A stretch of 64,000 nucleotides of DNA, taken from assembly GCF_004403985.1 (NCBI RefSeq), contig NZ_SOHL01000005.1, positions 1 through 64,000 on the forward strand, written 5' to 3'. This DNA is from Cryobacterium gelidum (lineage in GTDB: Bacteria; Actinomycetota; Actinomycetes; Actinomycetales; Microbacteriaceae). The position numbers and the translations under genes are program-made. Positions 23,090 to 35,800 of this stretch are shown piece by piece (the stretch's first letter is position 1; every line of letters begins with the position of its first letter). The notes under the pieces were generated by a model. That model worked only from the letters and a program-made list of their open reading frames with translations, was not told where the DNA came from and made no database searches.

Positions 23090-23121
23090 TACAGTCGAAG
23101 GGGCAAGAAAAGCTTGTCAAA

Positions 23122-23160
23122 CCACGCGGCCGATCAGCACAATATTGTCGGCCAGCGTGG
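23122..23160 (+). other. stem-loop between pepA and lpdA
   Basis: CCACGC GGCCGA pairs with TCGGCC A GCGTGG around a 14-base loop, with one bulge and no U-tract. It could partly terminate pepA transcription or sit in the lpdA leader. No known riboswitch motif is recognised. Confidence 0.4.
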
Positions 23161-23189
23161 CGAAGCGTAAAGCGCGAGGGAGTAGCTGA

Positions 23190-24563
23190 GTGTCGGATCA
23201 GAATTTTGACATTGTCGTTCTCGGTGGCGGAAGCGGTGGATACGCAGCGGCGCTGCGATCCGTGCAGCTGGGATTCACCGTCGGTCTGATCGAGAAGGGC
23301 AAACTCGGCGGCACCTGCCTGCACGTCGGTTGCATTCCGACCAAGGCCCTCCTGCACTCGGCTGAGGTCGCCGACGTCAGCCGCGAAGCCGCGAAGTACG
23401 GCGTCAAGACCGCGTTCGACGGTATCGACATGGCCGCCGTCACCGCGTTCCGCGAGGGCATCGTGGCGAGCAAGTTCAAGGGACTGCAGGGCCTGGTCAA
23501 GGCGCGCGGGATCACCGTCATCGAGGGCGAAGGCCGCTTGGTCTCTCCCACCACCGTTCAGGTTGGCGACGACATGATCGTCGGCAAGAACGTGATTCTG
23601 GCTACCGGTTCCTACACCCGTTCACTGCCCGGCCTTGAGCTCGGCGGCCGTGTGATCACCAGTGAGACCGCACTCGCCCTGGACTACGTCCCCAAGAAGG
23701 TCGCCGTGCTCGGCGGTGGCGTCATCGGCGTCGAATTCGCGAGTGTCTGGAAGTCCTTCGGCGCCGACGTCACGATCATTGAAGCCCTGCCGCACCTGGT
23801 TCCCAATGAAGAGGAGTCAATCTCCAAGCAGCTGGAGCGCGCGTTCCGCAAGCGCGGTATTGAATATTCTCTCGGTATCCGCTTTCAGAGCGTCACTCAG
23901 TCCGACGCTGGTGTGGTCGTCACCCTGGAGAACGGGGCGACCGTCGAAGCCGACCTGCTGCTCGTGGCCGTCGGCCGTGGACCGGTCACTGCGGGGCTCG
24001 GCTACGACGAAGTCGGCGTCACCATGGACCGCGGGTTCGTCATTACCGACGAGCGCCTGGCCACGAACATCCCCGGCGTCTATGCCGTGGGCGATATCGT
24101 TCCCGGCCTGCAGCTGGCACACCGCGGTTTCCAGCAGGGCATCTTTGTCGCCGAGGAAATTGCCGGGTTAAACCCGATCATCGTCGAGGACCTGAATATC
24201 CCCAAGGTCACCTACTCGGATCCCGAAGTGGCCTCCGTCGGCTACAGCGAAGCCAAGGCCGCTGACAAATTCGGTGCCGACCAGATCTCCACCTACGAGT
24301 ACAACCTCGGCGGAAACGGCAAGAGCTCCATTCTTGGCACCGCCGGTTCGGTCAAGCTCGTGCGGGTCAAGGACGGCCCCATCGTGGGCATTCACATGAT
24401 CGGCGCCCGCGTCGGCGAACTCATCGGCGAAGGCCAGCTCGTGGTGAATTGGGAAGCGTACCCGGAGGACATCGCTCCGTTCCTGCACGCGCACCCGACG
24501 CAGAACGAAGCGCTGGGCGAGGCTTTCCTAGCTATTGCCGGCAAACCGCTTCACGCGATGTAG
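23190..24563 (+). CDS. lpdA: dihydrolipoyl dehydrogenase (E3)
   Basis: A 457-residue FAD flavoprotein that reoxidises dihydrolipoyl groups of 2-oxoacid dehydrogenase complexes with NAD+. It has an N-terminal FAD fold ([12 protein letters not shown]), the redox disulfide in GTCLHVGC (Cys43, Cys48), an NAD fold ([15 protein letters not shown]), and the interface base in HAHPTQNE (His435, Glu440). The start is GTG with a GAGGGAG site. It stands 62 bases before the E2 gene and is likely co-transcribed with it. Confidence 0.95.
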   Translation: MSDQNFDIVVLGGGSGGYAAALRSVQLGFTVGLIEKGKLGGTCLHVGCIPTKALLHSAEVADVSREAAKYGVKTAFDGIDMAAVTAFREGIVASKFKGLQGLVKARGITVIEGEGRLVSPTTVQVGDDMIVGKNVILATGSYTRSLPGLELGGRVITSETALALDYVPKKVAVLGGGVIGVEFASVWKSFGADVTIIEALPHLVPNEEESISKQLERAFRKRGIEYSLGIRFQSVTQSDAGVVVTLENGATVEADLLLVAVGRGPVTAGLGYDEVGVTMDRGFVITDERLATNIPGVYAVGDIVPGLQLAHRGFQQGIFVAEEIAGLNPIIVEDLNIPKVTYSDPEVASVGYSEAKAADKFGADQISTYEYNLGGNGKSSILGTAGSVKLVRVKDGPIVGIHMIGARVGELIGEGQLVVNWEAYPEDIAPFLHAHPTQNEALGEAFLAIAGKPLHAM

Positions 24564-24625
24564 ACGGTTCCCACAATTTTTATCCAATTTTCAGACAAGC
24601 AAACGGTTTTAAAGGAGACATACGC

Positions 24626-26056
24626 ATGAGCGAATCCGTCAGCCTCCCCGCACTCGGAGAGAGTGTCACAGAGGGCACGGTCACCCGCTGGCTCAAGAGC
24701 GTGGGCGACCGCGTGGAGGTCGACGAGCCGTTGCTCGAGGTATCGACCGACAAGGTGGACACAGAAATTCCGTCGCCGGTCGCCGGCATCATCGAAGCCA
24801 TCCTGGTGCAGGAAGACGAAACCGTCGAGGTCGGCACCCCTCTTGTCACGATCGGCGATGGATCCGCCGCCGCCGCTCCCGCGGCTGAGGCGCCCGTTGC
24901 TGAAGCGCCGGCGGCTGAGGCTCCGGCCCCGGTCGCAGCGCCGGAGCCCGTTGCGGTCCCGGTCGCAGCGGCCCCCGCACCCGTTGCCGTTCCCGAGCCC
25001 GTCGCTGCCGCACCGGCACCGGTCGTTGCCGCACCAGCACCGGCCGCACCAGCACCGGCCGCACCGGCACCCGTCGCGGCTGCACCGGCGCCGGTCGTTG
25101 CCGCACCAGCACCCGTTGCCGCACCGGCACCCGCTGCCGCCTCCCCCGCGGTTCGTGGCTCACACGCCGGAACCAGCGGGTACGTCACCCCGATCGTGCG
25201 CAAGCTTGCGAATGAAGCCGGCGTTGACCTGTCGAAGATCAGCGGCACCGGAGTGGGCGGACGCATCCGCAAGGAAGATATCGTGCTCGCCGCCTCGGCT
25301 GTTGGAACGGCCCCGTCCGCCCCGGTTGTCGAGGTATCGCCGCTGCGAGGAACCACCCAGCCGATGTCCCGCCTGCGCAAGGTTGTCGCCGAGCGCGCCG
25401 TCATCTCAATGCAATCGTCCGCTCAGCTCACGACCGTGGTCGAGGTGGACGTCACGCGGGTAGCGATGCTCCGCGACCGGGTCAAGGGCGCGTTTGCCGA
25501 AAAGACCGGCAACAAGCTCTCGTTCCTGCCGTTCTTCGCCCTCGCGGCAGCCGAGGCCCTTCGTGCCATCCCGATCGTGAACGCCACCATCGATGGCGAC
25601 ACGATCGTGTACCCGTCCCAGGAGAACATCAGCATTGCCGTCGACACCGAACGTGGCCTGCTGACTCCGGTTGTGCGCAACGCCGGAGAACTCGATCTGG
25701 CCGGTTTCGCCGCCCAGATCGCTGACCTCGCCGCCCGCACCCGGGACAACAAGCTCAAGCCCGACGAGCTGAGCGGCGGAACATTCACGCTGACCAACAC
25801 CGGTTCGCGCGGCGCTCTGTTCGACACGCCCGTCGTGTTCCTGCCGCAGAGCGCCATTCTCGGCACAGGGATCGTCTACAAGAAGCCTCTCGTTGTCACC
25901 AATGATGGTCTTGACTCGATCGCGATCCGATCGAGCGTCTATCTCGCACTGTCCTACGATCACCGCATCATCGACGGTGCGGATGCAGCCCGCTTTCTCA
26001 CCACGATGAAGTCACGGCTTGAAGCCGGCGCGTTCGAGGGCAACCTCGGCATCTAA
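24626..26056 (+). CDS. sucB: dihydrolipoyl acyltransferase E2 component
   Basis: A 476-residue E2. One lipoyl domain (Lys in [14 protein letters not shown]) is followed by a long Ala/Pro/Val linker (about residues 85-175, a repetitive APAPV pattern), a peripheral-subunit binding domain ([32 protein letters not shown]) and the catalytic domain ending in [15 protein letters not shown] with its His and Asp. ATG 24626 is preceded by AAAGGAG; an upstream open frame merely overlaps lpdA. Actinobacterial genes named sucB often serve pyruvate dehydrogenase; AceE at 47081 would be the E1. Confidence 0.92.
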   Translation: MSESVSLPALGESVTEGTVTRWLKSVGDRVEVDEPLLEVSTDKVDTEIPSPVAGIIEAILVQEDETVEVGTPLVTIGDGSAAAAPAAEAPVAEAPAAEAPAPVAAPEPVAVPVAAAPAPVAVPEPVAAAPAPVVAAPAPAAPAPAAPAPVAAAPAPVVAAPAPVAAPAPAAASPAVRGSHAGTSGYVTPIVRKLANEAGVDLSKISGTGVGGRIRKEDIVLAASAVGTAPSAPVVEVSPLRGTTQPMSRLRKVVAERAVISMQSSAQLTTVVEVDVTRVAMLRDRVKGAFAEKTGNKLSFLPFFALAAAEALRAIPIVNATIDGDTIVYPSQENISIAVDTERGLLTPVVRNAGELDLAGFAAQIADLAARTRDNKLKPDELSGGTFTLTNTGSRGALFDTPVVFLPQSAILGTGIVYKKPLVVTNDGLDSIAIRSSVYLALSYDHRIIDGADAARFLTTMKSRLEAGAFEGNLGI

Positions 26057-26085
26057 CGGCACTGCATCATCGACACCGAGATCGC

Positions 26086-27894
26086 TCAGTAGTCGAAAAT
26101 CTCACGAAGACGCCAGCCGCCCTCGCCCTTGACCACAAGGACCGAGGCCGGCTGGCTTTTTTCTTGTCCGGGTGCCGGGGTCAGGGCAACAACGGCCACA
26201 TCCCCGCTTCGTTCAGCGAGGGACGGCACGTAGCCCGCATAGTCGATGAGGGTCCGTCCGGATCCGCCTTGCTGACGCTCGCGTGCGGCGTAGCTGTCTG
26301 ATGCCAGCATGGCCGACCCGGTCTGATCCACGTCGACCAGGCAGACGAGTGACGCAGAGGCCAGGCAGGTCGCTCGACGGGCGAGCAGAGCCAGCACGGC
26401 CGACACCGGGTCATCCCCCGCTATCGCCGTAGTGTCGGTGTCCGCGGCGGAACCGCCGCGGACAGGCTGATCGCCCAGGATCGCTGAGCCGGCGGCGTCC
26501 ACTGGTACGTCGGCCGGAACTCGTGCTGCGGCTGTCGGCTCGTCTGTAGCCCCCTCGTTGACACTGAGTCCTGATTCACCGGCGAGTCCTGATTCACCGG
26601 CGCGCCCTGATCCACCAGCAGGTCCAGACCCCGGCAGCAGGGTCAGTGCAAGCACGAGAAGGCTCACGCCGCCGATAATTGCGACCAGAACGGGCCGCTG
26701 ATGATCGTGCAACCGTTGGCGTAGAGCGTGCCCGGCAGCTTTGATCGGATGCGAGTCGACCACGGCTGCGAGTGCTCGACCAAGCTTCACCAGCGGGTAC
26801 GGTCCCCGCGCGAGGTCAGTGTCCCGCCCGGGGAGTCCACGCATCGCGTCACTCCCGTGGCCGAAGCGCCCGCGGGGCAACCCGACGGCGAGGTCAGCGG
26901 CGAGGTCAGCGTCGAAGTCAGCGTCGAAGTCAGCGTCGAAGTCAGCGTTCAATCGATCGGTAGAACCATCGGCAACGTCATCGTCGGAATGCTTCACGCT
27001 GGCCGCCACCACGGGCGCGAACGGATCTGGTTCCCACGCGGTGGGCAGTTCTACTGGGCCGATCAGCCCGTGGCGGAGCCGAGCACCGCTCACGTGCCGA
27101 GCTCCCGTCTCAACCGCTTTTTCGGCCTGGTCGTGGGCATCCGGCCGGGTAGCGGGGTAAAAGCCTCGAAGGGGCTCGGCGTCGGCCCAGTCGAAGAGGT
27201 CGTGCTCCAGTGTGCCAAGAACGGAACCGACGTGCGCTCCGGCATCGGCCTTTCCTGAGCCTGATCGCTCCACCGTCGGGTTCAGGGCCGCCTGGAATCG
27301 ACGAAGCAGGGCTGTCCCGCCAGCGTAGAGCGCGTGCGTTGCATCGACCGCGTCGACGAGACTCTCCAGCACCATGCCGAGGCGTTCGTAGTCGGCCCGC
27401 AACAGGCGCATCCGTTCTCGGGGCTCGTCCCTAAACTGTCGAACGGCGCCGAGACCAGCCAGCACGGCACGGCCATTACCGTCGAGCAAAATTGTGGCCT
27501 GGGTCACGTTCCCATGCGCGAAGCCCGCCGCGTGCATAGCGTCAAGGCCCACGGTGACGGGTGCAAGGAGGGTCACGGCCTCACCGGGCGACAGATTCGG
27601 ATGGTCGACCAGATACCTGGCCAGTGATCCCCCGGTCAACCGTTCCTGAACCAGGCAGATGCGTCCATCACCGAGCTGCGCAACATCGAGCAGACGCACG
27701 AGTCCGAGCGCTGCCGCCGACGAGAGCACGGCGATATCGAGTTCGATGCTCGCCGGCTCGGTGTCGGCGTGGAAAACCTTGAGGGCCACCGGGCTCCCCG
27801 TACCGGAATGACCCAGGTACACCACGGCTCGATCCCCCGTGCCAAGCAATCGGATCACGTGGTGTCCGGCGATGACCCTATCGGTGTGCACCAT
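26086..27894 (-). CDS. membrane-anchored serine/threonine pseudokinase
   Basis: A 602-residue protein with an N-terminal protein-kinase fold. The Gly-rich loop (LLGTGDRAVVYLG) and the ATP-binding Lys39 (VALKVF) are kept, but HRD reads His127-Gly-Asn129, the catalytic-loop Lys and Asn are Thr131 and Thr134, and DFG reads Gly-Leu-Gly (147-149). Phosphotransfer is therefore unlikely. A linker with 12-bp DNA repeats encodes acidic DADF units. One membrane helix lies near 400-420, and an external C-terminal domain of about 180 residues starts with a Gly/Ser repeat. I choose ATG 27894 because GGAGGT sits 7 bases upstream; the frame remains open to GTG 28005. Confidence 0.75.
   Translation of the reverse strand: MVHTDRVIAGHHVIRLLGTGDRAVVYLGHSGTGSPVALKVFHADTEPASIELDIAVLSSAAALGLVRLLDVAQLGDGRICLVQERLTGGSLARYLVDHPNLSPGEAVTLLAPVTVGLDAMHAAGFAHGNVTQATILLDGNGRAVLAGLGAVRQFRDEPRERMRLLRADYERLGMVLESLVDAVDATHALYAGGTALLRRFQAALNPTVERSGSGKADAGAHVGSVLGTLEHDLFDWADAEPLRGFYPATRPDAHDQAEKAVETGARHVSGARLRHGLIGPVELPTAWEPDPFAPVVAASVKHSDDDVADGSTDRLNADFDADFDADFDADLAADLAVGLPRGRFGHGSDAMRGLPGRDTDLARGPYPLVKLGRALAAVVDSHPIKAAGHALRQRLHDHQRPVLVAIIGGVSLLVLALTLLPGSGPAGGSGRAGESGLAGESGLSVNEGATDEPTAAARVPADVPVDAAGSAILGDQPVRGGSAADTDTTAIAGDDPVSAVLALLARRATCLASASLVCLVDVDQTGSAMLASDSYAARERQQGGSGRTLIDYAGYVPSLAERSGDVAVVALTPAPGQEKSQPASVLVVKGEGGWRLREIFDY
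26566..26619. repeat. three 18-bp tandem repeats
   Basis: The unit GAGTCCTGATTCACCGGC occurs twice exactly (26566 and 26584) and once with changes (26602). It encodes Gly/Glu/Ser-rich hexapeptides just outside the membrane helix of the pseudokinase, likely a flexible spacer of variable length. Confidence 0.8.
26887..26946. repeat. five 12-bp tandem repeats
   Basis: GTCGAAGTCAGC occurs three times exactly (26911, 26923, 26935), preceded by two GGCGAGGTCAGC variants (26887, 26899). In the pseudokinase frame they encode four-residue acidic units (DADF/DLAA). The repeats keep the frame and may vary in number between strains. Confidence 0.85.
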
Positions 27895-28155
27895 TGGCGC
27901 ACCTCCGACCTCGTCGGGAACACGGCGTGGAGCCTGCCGGCGGCGGCGGGCCAGCGAGGCCGTTTCGTCGACCGAATTCGAGGTGGGTCCAGTGCGTCGT
28001 TTCACGCGACCATGATCGAGCGGGCGCTCAACGGACTGACCCGCGGGCCCCTCATTCGTGCAGTGGCGGAGACGGGCGCCACTGTGGAGGAGAACTCGCC
28101 GCGCCCTGACACTCGCTGCGCCCCGAGCAGCTCCCGTGCCCCCTAGACTGAGCAG

Positions 28156-28836
28156 ATGCTCGACTTTGTCGTCGCGGGGCTAAGCGCCAACTCCGTGCCG
28201 TATGTTGAGGGCCTTGAGCTCCAACGCGCAGTCCATCGCTCCGTCGTCGCACTGGAGCGACCGGACACCGTCCTCCTTCTGGAGCATCCGGCCGTTTACA
28301 CCGCCGGAAAACGCACCCTGCCCGACGAACGGCCCGTGGATGCCACGCCGGTCATCGACGTCGACCGGGGTGGCAAAATCACCTGGCACGGCCCGGGACA
28401 GCTGGTCGGTTATCCGATCCTGCACCTGCAGGAACCCGTCGACGTCGTTGGCTACGTTCGGTCAATCGAAGGCATCCTGATCGAGGTGTTGATCGAATTC
28501 GGTATCGCTGCCATCCGCGTCGCCGGACGCTCCGGGGTGTGGGTCGGTTCAGCCGGCCACGAAGATAAGATCGCCGCCATCGGAATCCGCGTCGCCCAAG
28601 GCGTCACCATGCACGGCTTCGCGCTTAATTGCAGCAACTCGCTCGAGCCATACTCTCGCATCATCGCCTGCGGAATTCGCGATGCCGGCGTGACCACAAT
28701 GTCACGCGTGCTCGGGCGCACCATCGACCCGGGTGAATTAGTCGACCCGATCACGGCCGCCTTCCGCCGCAACACGAGCATGAACCCCGCCAGCATGACC
28801 CCCGCCAGCCTCGACACCGTCAGGACGAACGCATGA
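28156..28836 (+). CDS. lipB: octanoyl-ACP:protein N-octanoyltransferase (LipB)
   Basis: A 226-residue enzyme that moves octanoate from acyl carrier protein to lipoyl domains. Family motifs: [12 protein letters not shown] near the N-terminus, [19 protein letters not shown] (substrate site), the Lys in EDKIAAIG, and the catalytic Cys in [12 protein letters not shown]. Its last four bases overlap lipA (ATGA), giving a coupled lipB-lipA pair that modifies the E2 encoded upstream. Residues after about 205 are a poorly conserved Asn/Pro/Ala tail. Confidence 0.94.
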   Translation: MLDFVVAGLSANSVPYVEGLELQRAVHRSVVALERPDTVLLLEHPAVYTAGKRTLPDERPVDATPVIDVDRGGKITWHGPGQLVGYPILHLQEPVDVVGYVRSIEGILIEVLIEFGIAAIRVAGRSGVWVGSAGHEDKIAAIGIRVAQGVTMHGFALNCSNSLEPYSRIIACGIRDAGVTTMSRVLGRTIDPGELVDPITAAFRRNTSMNPASMTPASLDTVRTNA

Positions 28837-29822
28837 GCGCAGTACCCGAAGGCCGCAAACTCTTGCGCTTGGAAATTCGTAACGCCGAAACGCCGATTGA
28901 ACGCAAGCCAGCCTGGATCAAAACGGTTGCCAAAATGGGGCCGGAGTATCAAAAACTACAGGGCCTGGTCAAGAGCGAAAATCTGCACACCGTCTGCCAG
29001 GAGGCGGGCTGCCCGAACATTTTTGAATGTTGGGAAGACCGCGAAGCGACCTTCCTGATCGGTGGCTCACAGTGCACCAGACGGTGTGACTTCTGCCAGA
29101 TCGATACCGGCAAACCCGCCGACTATGACACCGACGAACCGCGCCGCGTGGGCGAATCCGTTGTGACGATGAACCTGCGCTATGCAACCGTGACCGGCGT
29201 CGCCCGCGACGACCTGCCGGATGAGGGAGCCTGGCTCTATGCGGAAACGATTCGTCAAATTCACCAGCAAAGCCCCGGCACCGGTGTCGAGATTCTCGTG
29301 CCGGACTTCTCCGGTAATCCGGAGCACCTCGCCCAGGTGTTTGACGCCAAACCGGAGGTTTTCGCCCACAACGTTGAAACCGTGCCACGCATCTTCAAGC
29401 GCATCCGCCCGGCATTCCGGTATGACCGTTCACTCGACGTGCTCACTCAGGGTCGCAACGCCGGGCTGATCACCAAGTCCAACCTCATCCTCGGCATGGG
29501 TGAGGAACGCGCCGAGATCACCCAAGCGCTACACGACCTGCACGAGGCCGGCACCGACATCATCACCATCACGCAGTATCTGCGCCCGAGCGCGCGGCAC
29601 CTGCCGGTCGCCCGCTGGGTGCGCCCGGAAGAATTCGTCGAGCTCAACGAGGAAGCCAAGGAGATCGGCTTTCTCGGCGTTCTCTCCGGGCCCCTCGTGC
29701 GCTCGTCCTATCGTGCGGGTCGACTGTGGGCGCAGTCGATGGTCGCGACTGGACGGGAAATTCCCGCCGAATTGCGCCAGTTGGCTGATGCTCAACTCGG
29801 GTTTGCCCAGGCCGTTTCGTGA
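28833..29822 (+). CDS. lipA: lipoyl synthase (LipA)
   Basis: A 329-residue radical-SAM enzyme that inserts two sulfurs into protein-bound octanoyl groups. The auxiliary-cluster Cys are in [12 protein letters not shown] (55, 60, 66) and the radical-SAM cluster is in CTRRCDFC (81, 85, 88). The C-terminal RSSY motif (VRSSYRAG), whose Ser ligates the auxiliary cluster, is present. Its start overlaps the lipB stop. Confidence 0.96.
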   Translation: MSAVPEGRKLLRLEIRNAETPIERKPAWIKTVAKMGPEYQKLQGLVKSENLHTVCQEAGCPNIFECWEDREATFLIGGSQCTRRCDFCQIDTGKPADYDTDEPRRVGESVVTMNLRYATVTGVARDDLPDEGAWLYAETIRQIHQQSPGTGVEILVPDFSGNPEHLAQVFDAKPEVFAHNVETVPRIFKRIRPAFRYDRSLDVLTQGRNAGLITKSNLILGMGEERAEITQALHDLHEAGTDIITITQYLRPSARHLPVARWVRPEEFVELNEEAKEIGFLGVLSGPLVRSSYRAGRLWAQSMVATGREIPAELRQLADAQLGFAQAVS

Positions 29823-29869
29823 CGCAATTCGGTCACGCGGCATTCGAGTGACTGGGTAGTCTTATACCT

Positions 29870-30577
29870 ATGGCACGCAGCAAGGAAAAGACCCCAAAAA
29901 AACCAAAACAGCCCGGCCGCCTGAAGCAAATGTGGCAGGTTTTCCAGATGACGAGACGCTACGACTCGAACATCGTCTGGATTCTGGTTGTGGCCTTCGT
30001 CGTACCCATTCTGATCAGTTTGGCACTGGCCCTGTTGATTCCGGGCAGCAACGTTTTCACTGTGGTGCTGTGGATCATCGCCGGCGTGCTCGCCGGTATC
30101 CTGGCGATGCTGATCATTCTTGGTCGACGTGCCGAAAAGGCCGCGTACTCACAGATCGAGGGTCAGCCCGGAGCGGTAGGGGCCGTGTTGCGCAGCTCGC
30201 TGAAGCGGGGATGGGTCGGCAGTGAGATGCCGGTGGCCGTCAACGGCAAGACGCAGGATGCGGTCTATCGTGCGGTTGGCCGTGGCGGCGTCGTACTGAT
30301 CAGTGAGGGTCCCAAGACGCGCACTACCCGCATGCTCGACGAAGAAAAACGCAAAATTGTGCGCATCGGCGGGAATGTCGGCGTGACGGTGATCTCGGTT
30401 GGCCCTGACGAAGACGCCGTTCCGCTACATAAGCTCGCTCGCCGCCTGACCCGGATCAAGCCCACCCTGACCAAAGCCGAAGTGCTCGCCGTCAACAACC
30501 GTCTCAACTCCATGGGCACGAAACTTCCCATTCCCAAGGGCGTCGACCCGATGAAGGCCCGCCCTCAGCGCGGCTGA
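29870..30577 (+). CDS. DUF4191 family membrane protein
   Basis: A 235-residue protein of an actinobacterial family of unknown function. A Lys-rich N-terminus (KEKTPKKPKQPG) is followed by two membrane helices (about 38-62 and 66-88) and a C-terminal soluble domain. It follows lipA by 47 bases in the same direction, a common order in Actinobacteria, and ends at a strong hairpin. Confidence 0.85.
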   Translation: MARSKEKTPKKPKQPGRLKQMWQVFQMTRRYDSNIVWILVVAFVVPILISLALALLIPGSNVFTVVLWIIAGVLAGILAMLIILGRRAEKAAYSQIEGQPGAVGAVLRSSLKRGWVGSEMPVAVNGKTQDAVYRAVGRGGVVLISEGPKTRTTRMLDEEKRKIVRIGGNVGVTVISVGPDEDAVPLHKLARRLTRIKPTLTKAEVLAVNNRLNSMGTKLPIPKGVDPMKARPQRG

Positions 30578-30586
30578 TCACTACGA

Positions 30587-30629
30587 AACGATGAAGGGCC
30601 GGGCGCTGCGCGCCCGGCCCTTCATCGTT
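30587..30629. terminator. 20-bp hairpin between converging genes
   Basis: A perfect 20-bp stem (left arm 30587-30606, right arm 30610-30629) with loop TGC lies between the DUF4191 gene and the converging RDD gene. Only short pyrimidine runs follow. Probably a bidirectional terminator. Confidence 0.8.
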
Positions 30630-30658
30630 CTCGCCCATGTCGCTCTCCCTGCTTCGGG

Positions 30659-31087
30659 CTATGACCGAATGAGCGCCGTCCCCGCGATTTTGTCGTGGAA
30701 ACCACGTTGGTCGGAATCCCAGACCAGCGCGGGAAGCGCGATTCCCAGCAGCACCGTGCGCACGAGGGGACGCCACAATCCGACCCATCCCCCGTGGATG
30801 GAAATGATCCGCAGCCCCACGAGCCGATGACCGATGCTGGCGCCGATCGTGGGTATGAACGCAATCTGCAGGATCACGAAGATGATCAGGTTCGCGGCCG
30901 GGTCGTAGCTGAAGAAGATCGAAGATACCCCGATCGCGATGCCCCAGTCGATGGCGAAACCAAGCAGGCGTCGCCCGGGGCGGCCTATGGAACCGGGCCC
31001 GGTCTGGGGCAATCCGAGGCGCTCCCCCGGCCATTTACTCGGTGGAAGCTGACCAAATGTGTTCGGGCGGGAGTTGGAGTCTGGCAC
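30659..31087 (-). CDS. RDD family membrane protein
   Basis: A 142-residue protein with a polar N-terminus (about 35 residues) and three hydrophobic segments. It has RRLLGFAIDW (the Arg/Asp of the RDD family) and a C-terminal RGFHDKIAGT matching the second family motif. Function is unknown. It is divergent from glnA1, a conserved order in many Actinobacteria. Confidence 0.82.
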   Translation of the reverse strand: MPDSNSRPNTFGQLPPSKWPGERLGLPQTGPGSIGRPGRRLLGFAIDWGIAIGVSSIFFSYDPAANLIIFVILQIAFIPTIGASIGHRLVGLRIISIHGGWVGLWRPLVRTVLLGIALPALVWDSDQRGFHDKIAGTALIRS

Positions 31088-31231
31088 CCGATGAGTCTAC
31101 CGAGAGGGCGTCCCTGTAACATGGGCGAAACATAAGCGTCACGGACAAGTAACGCGGCGCTACTAATCTCAGGGGAGCCGTTGTGTCCGATTCGGCCATT
31201 TCCACGCCCTCGTCGTCTGGAGTTATTCCGC

Positions 31232-32656
<1,425 letters not shown>

Positions 32657-32706
32657 GCCATAGCAGTCGAAGCCATAGCAGTCCGAGCCCGGTCCGCAGG
32701 GGCCTG

Positions 32707-32754
32707 GCAACGAAGCAGGGACCGCATCCTCGGATGCGGTCCCTGCTTCGTTGC
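32707..32754. terminator. 23-bp perfect hairpin between glnA and glnE
   Basis: Two 23-base arms (32707-32729 and 32732-32754) pair perfectly around TC. The hairpin lies 50 bases past the glnA stop and 54 before the converging glnE stop, so it can end transcription from both sides. No clear U-tract is seen. Confidence 0.8.
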
Positions 32755-32808
32755 GGTGCGGAGTGTGTGTGGCGTCCGACGGCGGGCGTGCACCAGCCGC
32801 CCGGACGA

Positions 32809-35800
32809 TCAACCGACCATGGGCCCCGGACGCTCTACCGGACCGTAGAAGAGGCGCTCGAATACGGCGCGGGCACGTCGGGTCACGGCGAGGTAGTCGT
32901 CTTCGAGTTGGTTGCCAGACCCGGGCGGGTATTCCATCACCCGGGCGATGCCCTCGAGGGCCGCCCGATCGCTGGGCAGCACGTTCGAGGTGTGATTCGT
33001 CCACAGTGTGATGGCGGAGCGGGCCCGAGACGCGAAGATCCACGAGCTGCGCAAGACCGCGGCATCCGCTGCCGGTATCAATCCGGCGCTGACGGCCTCG
33101 GCCAACGCCGACAGGGTGGACGTCGTGCGTAGCACCGGAATTACCGCGGCATGCTGCAGCTGAAGTAGCTGGACCAGCCATTCCACGTCGCTGAGTGACC
33201 CCCTACCCAATTTCAGGTGCCGGTTCGGGTCGGCGCCCTGCGGCAGACGCTCGTTCTCGACCCGAGCCTTGATGCGGCGAACCTCGCGCACGGCCTGCTC
33301 GCTGATGGCGGCGGGGTACCGCACCTCGTCGGCGACGGCCTCGAAATCCCGCAGCAACGCCGCGTCGCCAGCCACACCACGACCGCGAAGGAGCGCCTGG
33401 GCTTCCCAGGTGAGTGACCAGCGGCGGTAGTACGCCTGATAGGAGTCGAGCGACCGAACGACCGGCCCATTGCTGCCCTCTGGCCGCAAGCCGATGTCCA
33501 GATCGAGCGGCAAACGCCCGTCTTCGCTGAGTCGGTTCAGTTCGCGCACAATATAACGAGCACGTTCGTTGGCCGCTTCACCGTCGAGAGTGCCGGCGCG
33601 AAACACGTACATGACGTCGGCGTCCGAGCCGAAACCGAGCTCGGCGCCGCCAAACCGGCCCATGCCGATCACACCGAATTCAATCCCGTCACCGCCAGAC
33701 GCGCCATCGTCCGCCCCGTTGGCACCTCCCTGACGTATCAGGTCTCCCCCGCGAATGGCGGCGATAACGCCCTGGATATAGGTCGCGTTGACATCGGTCA
33801 ATCCGCGCCCGAGCTGATCGAGATCGATCTGACCGAGCAGCGCGGCGAAAGCCAGTCGCAGCATCTCGCGCCGGCGGGCCGCACCCAAGATGGTTGCGGC
33901 GGCGTCCGGGCTTTCATGCCGGCCCAGCACCGCGCGGGCCTCGTCCTGCAGGGCTTTCAGCGGCCGTGGCTGCAGGTCGGCCTCGTCTTCAAGCCAGGCC
34001 ACTGCTTCCGGGATTTTCTCCAACAGCTCGCCGATGTACCGGCTTCCAGACAATACCCGGGTGAGACGCTCGGCGGCACCCGAGGAGTCGCGCAGCATCC
34101 GCAGGAACCAATAGGTCGAACCGAGGTTGTCGCTCAGGCGCCGGAAGGCCAGAAAGCCGTAGTCGGGATCGGCTCCCTGTGAGAGCCATTGCAACAGCAC
34201 CGGGAGCAGATGCCGCTGAATCGCCGCGCGTCGAGACACTCCACCGGAGAGGGCCGCGATGTGCGCGAGAGCGCCCTTGGTGTTGAGAAAACCGATGGCC
34301 GCCAGACGAGCCTCGGCCTGCGCACTCGTCAGGTTGAGGCCTTCCGCCGGAAGCGACGCTACCGCCGAAAGCAGAGGACGGTAGAACAGCCGCTCGTGCA
34401 AGCCGCGCACCCTGTGCTTGGTCTCCGACCAGCGAACGGTGAGCCCCGCTGCGCTGGTGGCTAAGCCGCTCGACCGGGCCAACACCCGCAGATTTGCTTC
34501 GTCGCGCGGCATCAGGTGGGTGCGGCGCAGCTTGTGCAGCTGCAGCCGATGTTCCATCAGGCGCAGCATGCGATAGTCCTGCGCGAATTCGGTCGCTTCG
34601 GCCCGGCCGACATACCCGGCGTTGGCGAGAGCGATCAAGGCGGGGAGGGTGCCGGCCTGGCGCACGTCGGGATCGGCCTGGCCATGGACGAGCTGGAGCA
34701 GTTGTACCGTGAACTCGATATCGCGCAGCCCGCCCGGGCCGAGCTTGAGCTGCACATCGACCTCATCGTCTGGAATATTCTCGGTGACCCGCTCCCGCAT
34801 CCGCTGAACGGATTCGACGAAGTTCTCACGACTGGCGCTGCTCCAGACCTTGGGCATGACGGCGTCGATGTAGCGGGCGCCGAGCTCGCGGTCACCGGCC
34901 AGTGTGCGGGCCTTGAGCAGGGCTTGGAACTCCCAACTCTTGGCCCACCGGTCGTAGTAGGCCAGGTGTGATTGGATCGATCGCACGAGCGCGCCACTCT
35001 TGCCTTCCGGACGCAGATTCGGATCGACCTCCCACAACTCCGGTTCAATGGCGGATTCGCCCAGGCCACGCATGATCAGTACGGCAAGCCGGGTAGCGAT
35101 TTCAACGGCGCGCGCGCTGTCCAGGCCAGCAGATTCGTCGCCGTCGGCGACGAAAATGACGTCGACGTCGCTCACATAGTTGAGCTCGCTCGCGCCGGCC
35201 TTGCCCATGCCGATAATCGCGAAGCGAGTAGCACGTACCTGTTCGGTCGTAAATACGCCGTGCCCGGCAGTGTCGCCGCTGGACATCGTTCGGGCGACCG
35301 CGAGGGCGGCTTCGAGCGCGGCGGTAGCGAGGTCGGACAGTGTGCGGGCGATACCGTCGAGCCCTGCTACGGGGTCGGTTTGTTCGAGGTCGTAGGCCGC
35401 GAGCTGTGCCAGGCGTCGGCGATAGCGCACTCGGAGGGCGATCCAGGCCGCATCACCGACCAGAAGGGAGAAGCCGTCGGCCGCGCTGACCGAGTTCAAG
35501 AGGTCGTTCACCAGATCGTCGACGCCGGGAAGCACAGCGAGCGGTGTCGCCAGGACCGACAATTCGTGCGGGTGCCGGAGGAAGAATTCGCTGAGCCCGC
35601 TGGACGCTCCGAGGACTTTGAGCAGCCGCGTGGCCGAGGCGGGTGTCTGCAGGAGTTCGACCAGTTCAGCGGATCCCTGCCGGAGCAGCGCGACCAGCGC
35701 GACGAGGGCGGCATCCGGGCTTGCCGTTGCGGTGAGCAGCGGTAACAGCACGCGCGTATCGGTCAACCGACCGGTCGGCCCGGACGCGCTGTGCGGGATG

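Noticed and set aside
24880..25150. Repeat array or separate gene in the E2 Ala/Pro stretch
   Set aside because: This is the flexible interdomain linker of E2, whose GC-rich codons open long frames on all strands.
26887..26946. CRISPR-like array
   Set aside because: The 12-bp units are contiguous with no spacers and lie in frame within a coding region.
31181..31231. N-terminal extension of GlnA1
   Set aside because: The extra 17 codons have no family resemblance. ATG 31232 gives the usual length of 474 residues.
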